Below, one piece after another: positions 62,649-64,000 of a DNA stretch of 64,000 nucleotides (position 1 is its first letter; each line of letters starts with the position of its first letter). Source of the stretch: Putridiphycobacter sp045110285 (GTDB lineage: Bacteria > Bacteroidota > Bacteroidia > Flavobacteriales_D > Crocinitomicaceae); assembly GCA_045110285.1 (NCBI GenBank), contig JBGCGA010000003.1, positions 62,001-126,000 on the forward strand, written 5' to 3'. The position numbers and the translations under genes are program-made. Under the pieces are notes generated by a model. It had not been told where the DNA came from. It was given only the letters and a program-made list of their open reading frames with translations, and made no database searches.

Positions 62649-63389
62649 TTATCTACTTAATGCATCAATAACTTTTTGCAGGTCTTCGGGTGTATCTACA
62701 TTTGGCGTTTCAATATCTGTTTGAACTGTTTGTATGGTGTATCCATGGTATAGCCAACGGAGCTGTTCTAATGATTCTTGTTTTTCTATATCAGTAGGAG
62801 CCAAAGAATGTAGTTCAGTCAATATTTCACTAGTCCACGCATAAATTCCAATATGCTTCCAAAATTTTGCCGTATTGAGCCAATTTTCCTCTTCTTGGTT
62901 AGCCTGATGCGGAATGGGTTGCCGACTAAAATACAATGCTTCGTTGCTATGATTCAATACAACTTTGATGCGATTAGGATTAAATAATTCATTGGTAGAT
63001 TGTATAGATTTAACCAAAGTACCAATTTTCACATTACTTTTTGAAAACAATCTGAGTACAGCATCTATTTGACTAGGCTGAACCAACGGTTCGTCGCCTT
63101 GAACATTAATAATAACATCAAAACCTGTATATTCAGCCACTACTTCTCCGCATCTAGATGTGCCAGATTGATGATGCGTTCCAGTCATCATCACTGCGCC
63201 ACCAAATTCTGTTACTTCATCAAAAATTCTTTGATCGTCAGTTGCTACGATAGTTTTCGATACCAGCTTGGCCTTTTCAACTTGCTCATATACCCTTTGA
63301 ATCATAGATTTACCTTGAATATCAACAAGAGGTTTTCCTGGAAAACGACTTGAAGCATAACGGGCAGGAATAATTGCAAGTACTTTCAT
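62649..63389 (-). CDS. kdsB: 3-deoxy-manno-octulosonate cytidylyltransferase
   Basis: Activates Kdo to CMP-Kdo for lipid A-core assembly. The 246-residue product begins with IIPARYASSRFPGKPL (6-21) after a short leader, and has the Lys for CTP binding and the metal-site motif VQGDEPL. I chose the ATG at 63389, which gives the family start; a longer frame has no support. A TAACTTTG element lies 15 nt before it. It ends 52 bp before the TonB receptor start. Confidence 0.95.
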   Translation of the reverse strand: MKVLAIIPARYASSRFPGKPLVDIQGKSMIQRVYEQVEKAKLVSKTIVATDDQRIFDEVTEFGGAVMMTGTHHQSGTSRCGEVVAEYTGFDVIINVQGDEPLVQPSQIDAVLRLFSKSNVKIGTLVKSIQSTNELFNPNRIKVVLNHSNEALYFSRQPIPHQANQEEENWLNTAKFWKHIGIYAWTSEILTELHSLAPTDIEKQESLEQLRWLYHGYTIQTVQTDIETPNVDTPEDLQKVIDALSR

Positions 63390-63404
63390 AAGAGTGATTA
63401 TAGC

Positions 63405-63412
63405 CAAAGTTA
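63405..63412 (-). promoter_or_regulatory. Candidate -7 element of kdsB
   Basis: TAACTTTG on the minus strand, 15 nt before the ATG, giving a very short leader. Confidence 0.5.
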
Positions 63413-63424
63413 ACATAAAAAAAT

Positions 63425-63450
63425 AAGGCTATTGCAAACGCAATAGCCTT
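63425..63450 (-). terminator. Terminator of the aldehyde dehydrogenase gene
   Basis: Perfect 11-bp stem AAGGCTATTGC/GCAATAGCCTT with a 4-nt loop. On the minus strand it is followed by a T-rich run, so it ends transcription from the right and insulates kdsB. Confidence 0.85.
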
Positions 63451-63472
63451 AAATAATTGAAATTACACTGCC

Positions 63473-64000
63473 TTAAAAATCAAATTTAATTCCTTGTGCC
63501 AAAGGTAAATCAGCAGAATAATTGATTGTATTTGTTTGTCTTCTCATGTATACTTTCCATGCGTCAGATCCTGACTCACGACCACCTCCTGTTTCTTTTT
63601 CACCACCGAATGCACCACCAATTTCTGCACCAGATGTTCCTATGTTGACGTTGGCAATTCCGCAGTCAGAACCAGCTTGTGATAAGAACAACTCACTTTC
63701 TCTTAAACTATTTGTAAAGATAGATGAAGAAAGACCTTGCTTGACATCATTTTGAATGGCAATGGCATTCTCTAAATTACCAGAATATTTCATAATATGT
63801 AACAAGGGCGCAAATGTTTCTTCTTGAACAATTTCGAAGCTGTTTTCAACTTCGGCAATTGATGGGCTAACGTAGCATCCAGACTCATAACCCTCTCCAG
63901 TTAATGATTCACCTTCAACTAAAACAGTACCACCTTCATCTTTCACTTTTTGAATGGCTGCTAAGTATGTATTTACTGCATCTTTATCAATTAATGGTCC
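63473..64000 (-). CDS. Aldehyde dehydrogenase, ALDH7-like, C-terminal part (cut by window edge)
   Basis: C-terminal about 175 residues of an NAD-dependent aldehyde dehydrogenase; the N-terminal part with the catalytic Cys lies outside the window. The C-terminal pattern CGIANVNIGTSGAEIGG and GGEKETGGGRESGSDAWK is characteristic of the ALDH7A1/antiquitin group (alpha-aminoadipic semialdehyde dehydrogenase, lysine degradation). The FEIVQEETFAPLLHIM motif is also present. The gene runs off the right edge. The physiological substrate is inferred from family only. Confidence 0.9.
   Translation of the reverse strand, partial: GPLIDKDAVNTYLAAIQKVKDEGGTVLVEGESLTGEGYESGCYVSPSIAEVENSFEIVQEETFAPLLHIMKYSGNLENAIAIQNDVKQGLSSSIFTNSLRESELFLSQAGSDCGIANVNIGTSGAEIGGAFGGEKETGGGRESGSDAWKVYMRRQTNTINYSADLPLAQGIKFDF

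Noticed and set aside
1..64000. CRISPR array, insertion sequence or prophage
   Set aside because: No regularly spaced short repeats, transposase motifs, terminal inverted repeats around an ORF or phage structural genes were seen on reading the window.

Overview
The window looks like a chromosomal segment of a marine or aquatic Bacteroidota bacterium (Flavobacteriia-like). It is AT-rich. Promoters follow the Bacteroidota form TTG-N18/19-TAnnTTTG, and Shine-Dalgarno sites are rare. Five secreted proteins carry type IX secretion (T9SS) C-terminal sorting domains. There is a TonB-dependent receptor with a carboxypeptidase-like N-domain, and a complete alternative complex III (ACIII) operon leading into an aa3-type oxidase. 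No phage, insertion sequence, CRISPR array or rRNA is visible, and no gene-free stretch exceeds about 300 bases.

Layout. 1-2.9 kb: trigger factor (cut by the edge), tRNA-Leu(TAG) with its own promoter and terminator, dxr, lspA and a DksA/TraR protein. 3-6.9 kb: tandem secreted PA-domain paralogs that share a nearly identical 294-bp 3' cassette (sorting domain plus terminator). 7-16.2 kb: an M23 lipoprotein, purH and the cell-elongation block mreB-mreC-mreD-mrdA-rodA with a CPBP protease. 16.2-19 kb, minus strand: a TolQ/ExbB-like channel, an unknown four-helix membrane protein and two ExbD-like proteins. 19-29.2 kb: ansA, tatD, small envelope genes, yraN, a DUF3108 protein, two LPS-type glycosyltransferases, a DUF349 repeat protein and a PfkB kinase. 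29.3-33.2 kb: a YjbR-like protein, a trans-sulfuration PLP enzyme, an OmpA-like protein, a lipoprotein and an SDR. 33.4-42.7 kb: tandem M43 metalloproteases with PKD-like and T9SS domains, a DUF2853 protein, uridine kinase and a 1293-residue SBBP/PKD protein with a gliding-type (type B) C-terminus. 43.4-55.6 kb: actABCDEF-coxB-coxA. 55.7-64 kb: ruvB, a GC-rich palindromic element, a possible GldM-C-like protein, queG, PPK2, a B12-domain MerR regulator, a TonB receptor, kdsB and an ALDH7-type dehydrogenase cut by the edge.

How they fit together. The respiratory operon encodes a quinol:cytochrome c oxidoreductase joined to an oxidase. Peptidoglycan elongation, lipoprotein maturation (lspA), LPS synthesis (kdsB and the glycosyltransferases) and T9SS cargo make this an envelope-centred region. 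Most genes are core functions. The features that stand out are the homogenised sorting-domain cassette, a helix-hairpin-helix tail on ActC, a 25-bp palindrome ahead of the ACIII operon, the TolQ/unknown/ExbD/ExbD module, and the GC-rich palindrome after ruvB.
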